The notes under the pieces: model-generated
Seen by the model: the letters and a program-made list of their open reading frames with translations, nothing else
Databases searched by the model: none
What the model was told of the DNA's origin: nothing
Made by a program: the position numbers and the translations under genes
Assembly (NCBI GenBank): GCA_947175325.1
Contig: CAMWME010000006.1
Span: 1 to 64,000 of the forward strand
From: an uncultured Clostridia bacterium
Lineage (GTDB): Bacteria > Bacillota > Clostridia > Christensenellales > Borkfalkiaceae
Length of the DNA: 64,000 nt
Direction: 5' to 3'
Part shown: positions 19,230-29,376 of the stretch, piece by piece
Position numbering within the stretch: position 1 is the first letter of the stretch
How the letters are laid out: each line of letters opens with the position of its first letter

Positions 19230-19958
19230 CTATTCGTTTTCACGCTTTTTTATCTGCGAGTCTATAAGCTCTTTAAACGAGAAATCTTTTCTTATCTCGT
19301 CTATCTTGCCGTCGGCAAAATAGCTGTAAATATTGTTATCCGAAGCGTAAATGCAGTGGTCGTACAACACCGCTTTATTGATGTTGCACAAAAGGCACAG
19401 CTCCTTAGTAAATCTGTCGTCGCTTATCGACGGCTTCGAACTGCCGCTTAAATGGTTGTGCGCGACCAAAATTCCGTACGGCTTTTCCGTGGCGATAATT
19501 TCGGCAATCTTGTCAGTATCCACTTCCACCTTGTTTCTGTCGGTATCGGTGAAAGAGAAAATTCTTTTAACCTTTCCGTTCTTTTCAAGGAAGTAAAATT
19601 CAAGCACTTCCTCTTGCCTTCCGCGCATTCTGACGGTGACAAAGGTTTTAAAGTCCTCATAGGTTTTTAAAACCGCAACGCCCGCGTTGACGGGGTTGAT
19701 ACGGCGGAACACTTCGGCGTTGCATTTTATGTACAGCGCAAGGTTTTTCCCTACGCCTTTAACCGTCATAAGCTGCTCTATGCTTGCACCGAACACGCCG
19801 GCAAGCGAGCCGAAGTTATCCAGCAAAGCGTGTGCAAGCGGGTTGGTATTGGCGCGGGGCAAGCCGTTGAAAAGAAACATTTCCAACACCTCGTGGTCGT
19901 AAAACGAGTCGCCGTTTTCAAGCCTATCGTACATTCTTTGTCTGTGTCCTTCGTGCAT
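19230..19958 (-). CDS. radC: RadC/JAB-domain DNA repair protein
   Basis: LTKGVG-like MTVKGVGKN and JAB motif [17 protein letters not shown]; start MHEGHRQRM. Confidence 0.92.
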   Translation of the reverse strand: MHEGHRQRMYDRLENGDSFYDHEVLEMFLFNGLPRANTNPLAHALLDNFGSLAGVFGASIEQLMTVKGVGKNLALYIKCNAEVFRRINPVNAGVAVLKTYEDFKTFVTVRMRGRQEEVLEFYFLEKNGKVKRIFSFTDTDRNKVEVDTDKIAEIIATEKPYGILVAHNHLSGSSKPSISDDRFTKELCLLCNINKAVLYDHCIYASDNNIYSYFADGKIDEIRKDFSFKELIDSQIKKRENE

Positions 19959-20081
19959 AATTTCACCTTCAAATCTGTTCTTTATTATTGTATCACACCC
20001 CCTCGGGTTTAGCAAAGAAAATACCGCCCAAAGCAAAAATAGCTTGCAATTTTACAAGCTATACCTTACAATGATTGAAAT

Positions 20082-20825
20082 ATGAAATTTAAGTTGCCCA
20101 AAAGCATAGCCTTTTACGTTTTCGCTGCGTTCGCTTTAATCGAAAGCGTAATTTATATAATCTTTCAGATTTACGACTTTGCTTACCACGAAAACTTAAT
20201 TTATCTTAAATACGCGGGTATTTTAACTTGCCTTGCCTTTGCGGCGGTGGGAATTTATTTTTACGGCAAGGACGGCGTAGTAGTTACGGTTGCCCTCGTC
20301 TTTACGGCGATAAGCGATTTGTTTATACTCGTTTTAAACAAATACTTCGAGGTCGGCATTTGCACCTTTATTCTTACCCAAGCCGTTCACTTTGCAAGAA
20401 TTTACCTTATAAACGGCAAAAAGCCTTGGATTTCTTTGGGGGTAAGGCTTGGCGTAGTTGCGGTCGGGCTTGCCGTTTTAGGCGGGCTGGGTATGCTTAA
20501 TTCCGCGGTTGTGGTGCTTGCGGTCATCTACTTCCCTCAGCTTTTGATTAACGCCGTGGAAAGCGGCTTCCTTATTAAAATCGACAAAAAGTATATACTA
20601 TTATTCGTGGGGCTGGTGCTTTTCACGATTTGCGATATCTGCGTGGGCGTGGACAACATGGGCGGCATAAACGGCAACGCAAGCGACGCGACTATCGGCG
20701 TAAGCATATCCGAGGGGCTTAAAAGCTTCGTCCACTCCGTTATTTGGACGGTCTACCTCCCCGCACAAGTTTTAATAGTTCTTTCCGAGAAAAAGACGGA
20801 ATATAAACCATTCTTTAAAAAATAG
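20082..20825 (+). CDS. integral membrane protein, possibly YhhN/lysoplasmalogenase-like
   Basis: Multi-TM; ISDLFILVL...GICTFILTQAVHFARIY. Confidence 0.5.
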   Translation: MKFKLPKSIAFYVFAAFALIESVIYIIFQIYDFAYHENLIYLKYAGILTCLAFAAVGIYFYGKDGVVVTVALVFTAISDLFILVLNKYFEVGICTFILTQAVHFARIYLINGKKPWISLGVRLGVVAVGLAVLGGLGMLNSAVVVLAVIYFPQLLINAVESGFLIKIDKKYILLFVGLVLFTICDICVGVDNMGGINGNASDATIGVSISEGLKSFVHSVIWTVYLPAQVLIVLSEKKTEYKPFFKK

Positions 20826-20829
20826 ACGC

Positions 20830-21639
20830 TTGGAGCGCGCAGTGGAAATTCAAAGACTGAGATTACAAAAACTGAATAACACGCGCGACTTGGGCGGGTT
20901 CCCCGCGGCGGACGGACGGCGTATAAAATACTGCAAGCTTATTAGAAGCGGCAGACTTTACAAGCTCCCCAAGCTAACCCGCTCTTATTTGGAAAATATA
21001 GGCGTAACCACGGTCATAGATATGCGTATCGAGCGCGAACGGCTTGACTACCCCGACAGCGTTTTAAACGGCGCAAGGCAAGTTATACTCCCCCTCGTGA
21101 TTGCCGAGGCGGCGGGGATAACCTACACCAAAAGCCTTGCAAAGGTTTGGCGGGAAGAAAGCAAGCGCATAGCAACCGAGTTCGGCACGGCGGACGCGTA
21201 TATGCAAGACGTTTACGAACGCATACTGTTTGACGAACGCTCGCAAAAATCTCTTAAAAAGTTTTTCGACTTAGTTATGGCGGACGAGAATTGCATACTT
21301 TGGCATTGCAGCGCGGGCAAGGACAGAACGGGCATTGCCGCCATGCTTTTGGAATCAGTACTCGGCGTGGACGAAGAGCTTATTATTGCGGACTACGTTG
21401 CCTCGAATAGGTTCCAGCGCAAAAAGTGCACCTTGCAAAAAGCGGGGCTTTTAATACTGCCCGTTTCCCGCAATTTTAAAAGGGTGCTTTACGCGCTTAT
21501 GATAGCAAAGCCCGAATATATTAAGCACGCGATAGACACTGTTAAACAGCGTTACGGCAGTATAGTTGAGTACTGCAAGCAAGCCCTAGGCTTAACCGAC
21601 GAAAACATAGAATTTTTAAAGGACAAATATTTAGAGTAA
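20830..21639 (+). CDS. tyrosine-protein phosphatase
   Basis: NTRDLGGFPAADGRRIKYCKLIRSGRLYKL and P-loop HCSAGKDRTGIAA; start may be TTG 20830 or GTG 20842. Confidence 0.9.
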   Translation: MERAVEIQRLRLQKLNNTRDLGGFPAADGRRIKYCKLIRSGRLYKLPKLTRSYLENIGVTTVIDMRIERERLDYPDSVLNGARQVILPLVIAEAAGITYTKSLAKVWREESKRIATEFGTADAYMQDVYERILFDERSQKSLKKFFDLVMADENCILWHCSAGKDRTGIAAMLLESVLGVDEELIIADYVASNRFQRKKCTLQKAGLLILPVSRNFKRVLYALMIAKPEYIKHAIDTVKQRYGSIVEYCKQALGLTDENIEFLKDKYLE

Positions 21640-21740
21640 ACGTTCCGTTTAATCACGTATCTTAATTGCGTTAGAGCAACACAAACAAAACTCAAATCAA
21701 ACTAAAAGCCCGATAGCTTTGCAAACCAAGCTATCGGGCT
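21637..21740 (+). repeat. stop-codon/3'UTR element copy A with terminator
   Basis: TAAACGTTCCGTTTAATCACGTATCTTAATT...ATCAAACTAAAAGCCC hairpin. Confidence 0.75.
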
Positions 21741-21757
21741 GTATTTTTTGAAATTGA

Positions 21758-22177
21758 TTATTCTGCTTTATTCAAAGTAAACGAAAAGCTGCCGTCGGTG
21801 CATTTACCGTCCGATTCGATTATTACGTAAATCGTTTTATTGCCTGTAAACGCTTCGGTTTTTCCTTCCTTGGAACCGCCCGCTCCGATTTCTAATAAGG
21901 TCAGCTTTTCATCATTAAAGTCATAGTAAACCTTTATGCTTCCTTCTCCCAACGACGCATTATAAGATAAAACCGTTTCTTCGTCACCCGTGTTTTTTAA
22001 TTTCATTACGTACGTTCCACTGAAAGAGTCAAAGGTAACGGACGCTTCTTCTTGGGTGTTCGTCGTCGTCATAAACGTCGAACTGTAATGACTTGCGTAT
22101 TTTACTTCGCAAGCAGATAACGCAAAACACAAAACCAACGCCATAGTTGCAATGATTACGCCTACAAATTTTTTCAT
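21758..22177 (-). CDS. putative lipoprotein, unknown
   Basis: Signal peptide with lipobox CFALSACEV. Confidence 0.65.
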   Translation of the reverse strand: MKKFVGVIIATMALVLCFALSACEVKYASHYSSTFMTTTNTQEEASVTFDSFSGTYVMKLKNTGDEETVLSYNASLGEGSIKVYYDFNDEKLTLLEIGAGGSKEGKTEAFTGNKTIYVIIESDGKCTDGSFSFTLNKAE

Positions 22178-22270
22178 AATACTCTCCGTAAATTTTCGTT
22201 TGTCGTAACCTTATTATATCACGATAAAAAAGAAAAAGCAAGGACTATACTCTAATCCTTGCTTTTTATT

Positions 22271-24040
22271 TTACTCTACCGTAACGCTCTTTGCAAGATT
22301 GCGCGGTTTGTCGATTTCTCTGCCTAAAACCGCCGCTGCCTTGTAGGCAAGCATCTGCACCGCCACGGCGGAAAGTAGCGGCGATAAAAGCTTATCGCAC
22401 TTAGGCAAATAGGTTACGGGCAGCTTGCCCGAAAACCTTTCCTCCACCTCCGCAATATTAGTTATAACGGCAACCTTGCCGCCTCGGGATAAGACTTGCT
22501 CCACCGCGTTCTCGCTTTTGCCCGCAAGCCCCTCGTCGGTGATTATAACTACGGAGGTCGTGTTCACGTCGATAAGCGCAAGCGTGCCGTGCTTTAACTC
22601 GCCCGAAGGGTACCCCTCGCCGGGAACGTAGGAAATTTCTTTCAGCTTTAAACTGCCTTCAAGCGCAACCGCATAATCCAAATCTCTGCCCAAAAAGTAC
22701 ACTCCGCTGCTTGACGCGCAAATGTGTGCAAGTGAACGCATATCCAAATCTTCAAGCGTTCGTGTGAGAAGGGCGGGGATTTTTTCTATTTTTTCGGCGC
22801 ACTCCGAATAGACGCTTTCGCCCGCAAGCACCGCCGCCGTAAGGTAGAGTGCGGCAATTTGCCCCGTGTAGCTTTTGGTTGCGGCAACGCAGATTTCGGG
22901 ACCCGCCGCAACGGGCACCACGACGGTTGCAAGCCTCGTCAGCTCCGAGCGGTGCGAGTTGGTAACGGCGATAACCTTCGCCCCCAAGGAAAGGGCAAGC
23001 CGAGCCGCCTCAACCGTGTCCGCCGTTTCCCCGCTTTGGCTTACGGCAATTACCGCCGTCTTGTTATTTATAACGGGGTTTTTGTATCGGAATTCACCCG
23101 CCGTTTCGCACTCTGCGGGGATGCGCGCAAAGCACTCTATGTACCGCTTGCCGATAAGCGCGGCGTGGTATGCCGTGCCGCAGCCCGTTAAAATTATACG
23201 TTCTATTCCGTCAAGCTCTTTTCGTAAGCTATCCTTGACCCCGCCGAACGCCCTTGCCGTTGCCTCTACGGAGAGGGGCGTTTCACGCAGCTCTTTAAGC
23301 ATATAGTGCGGGCACCCGTCAAGCCCGAGGCTTGCAGATACCGCAAGGTTGGGCTCCTTTAAGCGGGAAACGGGCTTAAAAAATTTGTCGAAAATTTTAA
23401 CGCCGCCCGAAGTGATTTCGGCAATATCGCCGTCCTCTAAAATGGTGATGGTGTTGCAAAGCCCCGCAAGGGCGGGCTCGTCGCTGGCGCAGAAATTTCC
23501 GTCCGCGCCGTAGCCGATAATAAGCGGGCTCTTGTGGCGTGCCACTGCTATCCTATTCTCGCCTTCACATATCGCCATAAGCGCATATGAGCCTTTGAGC
23601 ACTTTAACCGTTTCACGCAAGGCGAAAACCAAATCGCCGTTGTAATTTTTTTGAAGAAGGTGGGCGACGACTTCGCTGTCGGTATCCGAAAGGAATTTCG
23701 CGCCGCCTAAGATAAGCTCGGCTTTAAGCTCGGCGTAGTTTTCGATAATGCCGTTATGCACCACGGCAAAGCCGCCCGCGCGGTGGGGGTGCGCGTTTAT
23801 ATCCGACGGCACGCCGTGGGTAGCCCAGCGGGTGTGCCCTATGCCGACGCGCGCGTCAACGCCCTTTAAAAGCGGTGAAAGTTTTTCCACCCGTCCTTGC
23901 TTTTTCATTACTTGAAGTTTTCCGTCCGCAAGGAAGGCCGCGCCCGCCGAATCGTAGCCGCGGTATTCAAGCCGTTTAAGCCCGCCCAAAATTATTTCGG
24001 CGGCATCACCGCCGCCTATGTAACCGATTATCCCACACAC
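22271..24040 (-). CDS. glmS: glutamine-fructose-6-phosphate aminotransferase (isomerizing)
   Basis: MCGIIGYIGG, HTRWATHG, SIS domains, C-term DKPRNLAKSVTVE. Confidence 0.98.
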   Translation of the reverse strand: MCGIIGYIGGGDAAEIILGGLKRLEYRGYDSAGAAFLADGKLQVMKKQGRVEKLSPLLKGVDARVGIGHTRWATHGVPSDINAHPHRAGGFAVVHNGIIENYAELKAELILGGAKFLSDTDSEVVAHLLQKNYNGDLVFALRETVKVLKGSYALMAICEGENRIAVARHKSPLIIGYGADGNFCASDEPALAGLCNTITILEDGDIAEITSGGVKIFDKFFKPVSRLKEPNLAVSASLGLDGCPHYMLKELRETPLSVEATARAFGGVKDSLRKELDGIERIILTGCGTAYHAALIGKRYIECFARIPAECETAGEFRYKNPVINNKTAVIAVSQSGETADTVEAARLALSLGAKVIAVTNSHRSELTRLATVVVPVAAGPEICVAATKSYTGQIAALYLTAAVLAGESVYSECAEKIEKIPALLTRTLEDLDMRSLAHICASSSGVYFLGRDLDYAVALEGSLKLKEISYVPGEGYPSGELKHGTLALIDVNTTSVVIITDEGLAGKSENAVEQVLSRGGKVAVITNIAEVEERFSGKLPVTYLPKCDKLLSPLLSAVAVQMLAYKAAAVLGREIDKPRNLAKSVTVE

Positions 24041-24043
24041 CGT

Positions 24044-25390
24044 CTACACCTCAACATTATCGTTTATTTTGCCTTGAATTATCTTACACGCCAGAGAGCA
24101 TAGTTCTTCATTTTCACCTTCCGCAGTAACGCGTATTAACCGCTCGGTACCCGAAGGGCGGACGATTAAACGAACCTTCAACTCGTTCCTAAGCTTTTCG
24201 GCAAGGGCTTCCACGCCCGCCATAGCAAGCTTTTTATCGACTACGGGAACATTAAGCGCAACTTGAGGGAAGGTTTTGTAGCCCTTCAAAAGTCCGTCGA
24301 AGCCGCGGTTTTCGACTACGGCCTCCATAAGCATAACCGCCGTAACCAGTCCGTCGCCCGTAGTTTCGTACTTGGAAAAGACTATGTGCCCACTCCGCTC
24401 CCCGCCGAGCACCGCGCCCGTTCTCGTCATGGTGTCGCACACGACTTTATCGCCCACGTCGCACACCTCGCACTTCACGCCCTTAGCGGCAAGGCTTTGT
24501 ATGAACCCGCCGTTGGATAGGACGGTGCAGACCACCTTGCCGTAGGCAAGCTCGCCTCGGTTTTTTAAATAGTTGGCAAGGATAAACATTTCCTCGTCGC
24601 CCGAAATTACGTTGCCGTTCGTATCAACCGCAATGCATCTGTCGGCGTCGCCGTCGAACGCAAAGCCGATATCAAGCGAGTTTTTTATAACCAAGTCGCG
24701 CAGCGCCTCGATGTGGGTGGAGCCCACGCCGTCGTTCACGTTGGTGCCGTTGGGGCTATCGCCTATCATATAAGTTTTTGCGCCCAAAGCCTCGAACACG
24801 CTGCGCGCAATCTGAAATGCGCTGCCGTTAGCGCCGTCAAGCCCTATACGCATACCCTTGTAGGAGCAAGTCGCAAGCGAAATCAAATGTCCGATATAAC
24901 GGTTTCTTCCGGCAACGTAGTCCACGGTGCGCCCGATATCTTGCCCGCGCGCAAAGGGAATATCTTTACCGCCAAAGGCGGTAAAATCTCCGTCCAAATA
25001 ACTTTCTATAACGGCAATTACGCCGTCTTCCATCTTTTCGCCGCGGTCGTTTAAAAGCTTTATGCCGTTATCGTAGTAGGGGTTGTGGCTTGCCGAAACC
25101 ATAATTCCGCAATCGAACCCGTCGCACCGAGTTATGTAGGATACGGAAGGGGTGGTGGTTACGTGCATAATGTGCGCGTCCGCGCCCACCGAAGTGAGCC
25201 CCGATGCAAGTGAATATTCAAGCATATAAGAGGAAAGCCGCGTGTCCTTGCCTATGACAGCGCGGCACTTCCGCCCGAGGCGCGCGCCGAAGTACCATCC
25301 GAGCACTTTGCCGACCTTAAACGCTTGCTCTGCAGTGATGGTGGTGCCCGCCTCGCCCCTAAAACCGTCTGTTCCGAAATACTTACCCGT
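24044..25390 (-). CDS. glmM: phosphoglucosamine mutase; N-terminus extended to ACG codon at 25390-25388
   Basis: TGKYFGTDGFRGEAGTT.../MVSASHNPYYDNGIKLL/FAFDGDADRCIAVD/RPSGTERLIRV; 4 bp upstream of glmS. Confidence 0.93.
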   Translation of the reverse strand, partial: TGKYFGTDGFRGEAGTTITAEQAFKVGKVLGWYFGARLGRKCRAVIGKDTRLSSYMLEYSLASGLTSVGADAHIMHVTTTPSVSYITRCDGFDCGIMVSASHNPYYDNGIKLLNDRGEKMEDGVIAVIESYLDGDFTAFGGKDIPFARGQDIGRTVDYVAGRNRYIGHLISLATCSYKGMRIGLDGANGSAFQIARSVFEALGAKTYMIGDSPNGTNVNDGVGSTHIEALRDLVIKNSLDIGFAFDGDADRCIAVDTNGNVISGDEEMFILANYLKNRGELAYGKVVCTVLSNGGFIQSLAAKGVKCEVCDVGDKVVCDTMTRTGAVLGGERSGHIVFSKYETTGDGLVTAVMLMEAVVENRGFDGLLKGYKTFPQVALNVPVVDKKLAMAGVEALAEKLRNELKVRLIVRPSGTERLIRVTAEGENEELCSLACKIIQGKINDNVEV

Positions 25391-25832
25391 AACAACCTCC
25401 TTGCCGCATATCAGCGGAAAATCATATCAGTTTTAAAACAAGTCAGCGGAGGTACATTTCAGCGGAAACGCATATAAAAAGAAGGACGGCACCCCTCCAC
25501 TCACGCACTGAAAACGGGTGAAACGGGCTTTTTCCTCTTTCGACAAATTTCGCTTTTTTACCTCTTATTCCCCCTCCACCCGACTTTTTTTTGCCGCGTA
25601 AACGCATATGTTTTAAAATTTATATGTAGTTTTTTTCAAGTGCGGCAAAACGCTTGCACGGCGAAAAAATTGAGCCGCCGCAAATATGTGCGCCGCCGCA
25701 AAATCCGTATTAAAGCATATGCCTTGAAAATAAAATGTGTTACGGCGAATATTAGCCGTTTTTTTGCCCGTTTGCCGCCTTGGTGCATACGTCTCGGCGC
25801 AACTCGCCGAAAATCTACCTCCGCGCAATTTA

Positions 25833-25861
25833 TTGACAATAAAAATTGCATATGTTAAAAT
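25833..25861 (+). promoter_or_regulatory. sigma-A-type promoter for the K+ uptake genes
   Basis: TTGACA (25833-25838), 17 bp, TAAAAT (25856-25861). Confidence 0.6.
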
Positions 25862-25884
25862 TAAGCGGATTTCGGAAGATATAA

Positions 25885-27228
25885 ATGAAGAAAAAATTTA
25901 AGTTCAGTCTTTCCGTTTGGCAGATACTTGCCCTTGCGTATCTCGGGGGCACTATCGTCGGCAGTATATTTTTGATAATGCCTTTCGCCACGCAAGAAGG
26001 ACAGCAAACTTCATATATAAACGCTTTGTTTACTGCGGCCTCGGCGGTGTGCATAACGGGTCTGTCCCCTTACGACGTTGCAACCCACTGGACGCTTTTC
26101 GGGCAGCTCGTAATACTTTTTCTCGTTCAAATGAGCGGCTTGGGCTTTATGACTTTGGTTTCCGCGGCGTTCCTTATTTTTAAGCACGGAATGGGTTTCA
26201 GCAGCCGTAACGTGTTTATGCTTGACTCCCGCGGAAAATTTACCGGCATAAAAACGCTACTTTTGCGTATAGTTGGCGGAACTTTGATTTTCGAAACTAT
26301 AGGCGCTCTTCTTTTAATGATACGGTTTATCCCCGATTTCGGGGTTGCCGACGGCATTTACTATTCGGTTTGGCACTCCGTTTCGGCTTTCTGCAACGCA
26401 GGCTTTGACTTAATGGGTTCTAAATACGGCGAATTCGTTTCACTGACAAATTACGCAACCGACCCCATCGTCACCTTGACCATATCCGCCCTCGTCATTT
26501 TAGGCGGCTTGGGCTTTGCGGTATGGAGCGACGTTATTGACTGCAGATTCAGATATAAAAAATTCCAGCTTAACACCAAAGTTGTGCTTATAGTAAACGC
26601 CATACTCATAGTTTTGGGTACTGCCGCTTTCCTTTTATTCGAGCGCGAAACCCAAGCAAATATGAACTTCGGGCAGAAGCTTTTGGTTTCCTTCTTCGAG
26701 GCGGTAACCCCCCGTTCGGCGGGCTTTGCCACCACCTCTTGCACCGAACTTTCGGACAGCGGTTATCTGTTGACCATAATATATATGTTCATCGGCGGCG
26801 GCTCGGGCTCCACTGCGGGCGGTATAAGGGTCGGCACCTTTGCCGTTATTACCATGGGTATGTTTGCGGCTTGCCGCGGGCGCAAGGATATAAACATAGG
26901 CAAAAGGCGCATCGAGTATTCACTCGTTTCGCAGTCGCTTGCAATCTTTGCCGCCTTCCTTATGGGCGTAGTATTATCCGCACTTACTATCGGCACTATT
27001 CAGCCCAAAGAAGAGTTTAAAGACGTCTTCTTCGAGTGCTTTTCGGCATTAAGCAATACGGGGCTTACTATGGACTTCACTCCTAAGCTCAGCGTTGCTT
27101 CAAGCATAATAATTATCTTTTTAATGTACGCTGGCAGAGTGGGCATATTAACGCTTACCCTTGCACTCGGCAAAAAGCGAAACGCGGCGGAAATCCGCAG
27201 ACCGGTAGATACCCTTCTTATCGGTTAA
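25885..27228 (+). CDS. ktrB: Trk/Ktr potassium uptake membrane subunit
   Basis: TAASAVCITGLSPYD, SVSAFCNAGFDL, PRSAGFATTSC, SNTGLTMDFTPKLS selectivity-filter repeats. Confidence 0.93.
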   Translation: MKKKFKFSLSVWQILALAYLGGTIVGSIFLIMPFATQEGQQTSYINALFTAASAVCITGLSPYDVATHWTLFGQLVILFLVQMSGLGFMTLVSAAFLIFKHGMGFSSRNVFMLDSRGKFTGIKTLLLRIVGGTLIFETIGALLLMIRFIPDFGVADGIYYSVWHSVSAFCNAGFDLMGSKYGEFVSLTNYATDPIVTLTISALVILGGLGFAVWSDVIDCRFRYKKFQLNTKVVLIVNAILIVLGTAAFLLFERETQANMNFGQKLLVSFFEAVTPRSAGFATTSCTELSDSGYLLTIIYMFIGGGSGSTAGGIRVGTFAVITMGMFAACRGRKDINIGKRRIEYSLVSQSLAIFAAFLMGVVLSALTIGTIQPKEEFKDVFFECFSALSNTGLTMDFTPKLSVASSIIIIFLMYAGRVGILTLTLALGKKRNAAEIRRPVDTLLIG

Positions 27229-27250
27229 ACAAAATTTGTAGAGGTTCTAT

Positions 27251-27907
27251 ATGAAATCTGTTTTATTAATAGGAATGGGTCAGTTCGGCCAGCTCCTTGG
27301 CGACAAACTTATGAAGCTCGGCAACGAGGTTATGATTGTAGACAAGGACGAGGATATCATCAACCCGCTTGCACCCAAATACACGAACGCGGTTATCACG
27401 AACTGTATCAATCCCGACAACGTGAAAAGCCTTGACGTTCCCTCCTTCGACGCGTGCGTCGTAACCATTGCGGACGACTTCCAAAGCTCTTTGGAAATAA
27501 CCTCTATCTTGAAGGATTTGGGCGCGAAATACGTCGTATCCAAGGCGAACACGGATATTCAAAGGAAGTTCCTTTTCCGCGTGGGCGCGGACGAGGTTAT
27601 ATACCCCAACCGCGACCTTGCCGAAAAGCTTGCCGTTCGCTTAAACGCGCAAAACGTTTACGACTATATCGAGCTTGACGAAACGTATTCCATTTTCGAG
27701 ATTGCGGTTCCCGACAAGTGGATTGGCAAGACCATTCGCGAAGCCAACCCCCGCGCCGTGTACAATTTGAACATCTTGACTATTAAGAAGGGCAACAAAA
27801 TTATGCCCTCCCCCACCCCCGATACCGTTTTTGAACAAGACGATAAAATGGTGGTTTTCGGCAACACGGAAAAAATTCTCGCCTTCACCAACAACAAGAA
27901 AAAGTAA
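27251..27907 (+). CDS. ktrA: Trk/Ktr potassium uptake NAD-binding (RCK) subunit
   Basis: VLLIGMGQFGQLLGDKLMKLGNEVMIVDKD; TrkA-C. Confidence 0.93.
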   Translation: MKSVLLIGMGQFGQLLGDKLMKLGNEVMIVDKDEDIINPLAPKYTNAVITNCINPDNVKSLDVPSFDACVVTIADDFQSSLEITSILKDLGAKYVVSKANTDIQRKFLFRVGADEVIYPNRDLAEKLAVRLNAQNVYDYIELDETYSIFEIAVPDKWIGKTIREANPRAVYNLNILTIKKGNKIMPSPTPDTVFEQDDKMVVFGNTEKILAFTNNKKK

Positions 27908-28006
27908 GCGTTCCGCTTAACCAAGTATCTTAATTACTTTTGCGAAACACCTACCTATCTCACATCAAACTTAAAGCCCCGCGCTATTTAGCGCGGGGCT
28001 TGTCTT
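27905..28006 (+). repeat. stop-codon/3'UTR element copy B with terminator
   Basis: TAAGCGTTCCGCTTAACCAAGTATCTTAATT...ATCAAACTTAAAGCCCC hairpin. Confidence 0.75.
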
Positions 28007-28715
28007 TACCGTTAAATTTATATTCTACTGAGGCAGCCGTCGCAAGATACACAGCCGTTGCGCCCGCCTTTAAAAGCGCCTTCGCCATTTCGTCCGCGGT
28101 TGCGCCCGTCGTTAAAATATCGTCAACCACCAGCACGCGCTTGCCCTTAACGGCGTCACGCTTTACCACGCGGAAACAACCGGCTAAGTTTTTACTGCGC
28201 TCTTTGCGGGTAAGCTCTTTCTGCTCGCCCGTTTCTTTGCGCTTTTCGACCGCGCCTTTTATATAGGGCTTGCCCACCCTTGCCGCTACGGCTTTTGCCA
28301 AAAGCTCGCTTTGGTTGTAGCCCCGCCTCGATTTTGAGCGGCGCGTCATCGGCACGCAAACTATGCAATCGTATTCGGGAAAGTCCTTAACGGCTTTACA
28401 GATTCGGTCCGCAAGATAATCCTTTAAATAGCTCCCTCCGTTTTTAAACTTTTTTATAAGATAAGCGGCGCTGCCTTCGTACACGAATGCAGACGCCGCC
28501 ATTTTATACGTTGGCGGCTTGGCTTTACACTCTATGCAAAATTCCGAGCGCACCGTTTTTCTCCCACACACGGGGCATTTATCTTTGTCGTTAAAAATCA
28601 AGGTCTTGGCGCAATCGTCGCAGATATTCGTGCCGAAGGTTTCCCGACCGCAAATATCGCAAGTAAAGTCCTTAGGGAACAGCGCGTCCAATACCTCTTT
28701 TAAAAAGACGTTCAA
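27984..28715 (-). CDS. comF: ComF-family phosphoribosyltransferase
   Basis: CDICGRETFGTNICDDC zinc fingers; VLVVDDILTTGATADEMAKAL PRPP motif. Confidence 0.9.
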   Translation of the reverse strand: MNVFLKEVLDALFPKDFTCDICGRETFGTNICDDCAKTLIFNDKDKCPVCGRKTVRSEFCIECKAKPPTYKMAASAFVYEGSAAYLIKKFKNGGSYLKDYLADRICKAVKDFPEYDCIVCVPMTRRSKSRRGYNQSELLAKAVAARVGKPYIKGAVEKRKETGEQKELTRKERSKNLAGCFRVVKRDAVKGKRVLVVDDILTTGATADEMAKALLKAGATAVYLATAASVEYKFNGKDKPRAK

Positions 28716-28716
28716 C

Positions 28717-28938
28717 TTAATACTCGCGCCGCCCTATAAGCACGTCTATATCCTCGCCGAAGTAATCGGCGATTTTACAAAGATACTCAAGCGTTATCTC
28801 ACGCTTGCCCGTCACGTAGCGGGAAATAGTCTGCTGCGGGATATTCAACGCCTTTGCAAGCTCACCTTGAGTAAGCCCGTTTTCCTTAATCAACGCACTT
28901 AAATTTTGTGCAAACGCTTGCGCGTACTTACTAACCAT
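28717..28938 (-). CDS. XRE-family HTH regulator
   Basis: GLTQGELAKALNIPQQTISRYVTGKREITLEYLCKIADYF. Confidence 0.88.
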   Translation of the reverse strand: MVSKYAQAFAQNLSALIKENGLTQGELAKALNIPQQTISRYVTGKREITLEYLCKIADYFGEDIDVLIGRREY

Positions 28939-29108
28939 ACCTAAGTTTTACACCAAACGGTGTACAAATGCAAGCAAAACTACGAAAACGGAGAAAAACG
29001 GAGAAAAAATCGGGACAGATAAGGAGATTATTTTTCGTTGGCAAGTGTTATAGTTATGTCGAGAAAACACGAAAAATGTAAAAACGCGCTTTTTACAAGG
29101 AGGATAAA

Positions 29109-29372
29109 ATGCACAACAAAATGTCTGCCACGGGAGTATTGTCACACTTGATTTACGTATTAGAATCTAACTTATCGGAGCTTACTTCCGCCGAACGTAT
29201 AGACGAATATACTATGGGCAGTTGGGAAGCGTGCATAGAGTGTCTTGAAGCTATCAGTTGTTGGACGCGTGCGAAAGATTTCGGTTTAAATTACAACCCC
29301 GAAATTAAATTTAATTTGGAAACGGCGCAGTGCCGTTGCCCGTCAACGAGAACCCCGCGCCGCAAAAAATAA
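29109..29372 (+). CDS. hypothetical protein
   Basis: 87-aa ORF preceded by AAGGAGGA SD. Confidence 0.6.
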   Translation: MHNKMSATGVLSHLIYVLESNLSELTSAERIDEYTMGSWEACIECLEAISCWTRAKDFGLNYNPEIKFNLETAQCRCPSTRTPRRKK

Positions 29373-29376
29373 GCTT

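Noticed and set aside
25391-25600. glmS ribozyme upstream of glmM-glmS
   Set aside because: Looked for the conserved AGCGCC core; not found. Three tcagcgga words are present but unexplained.
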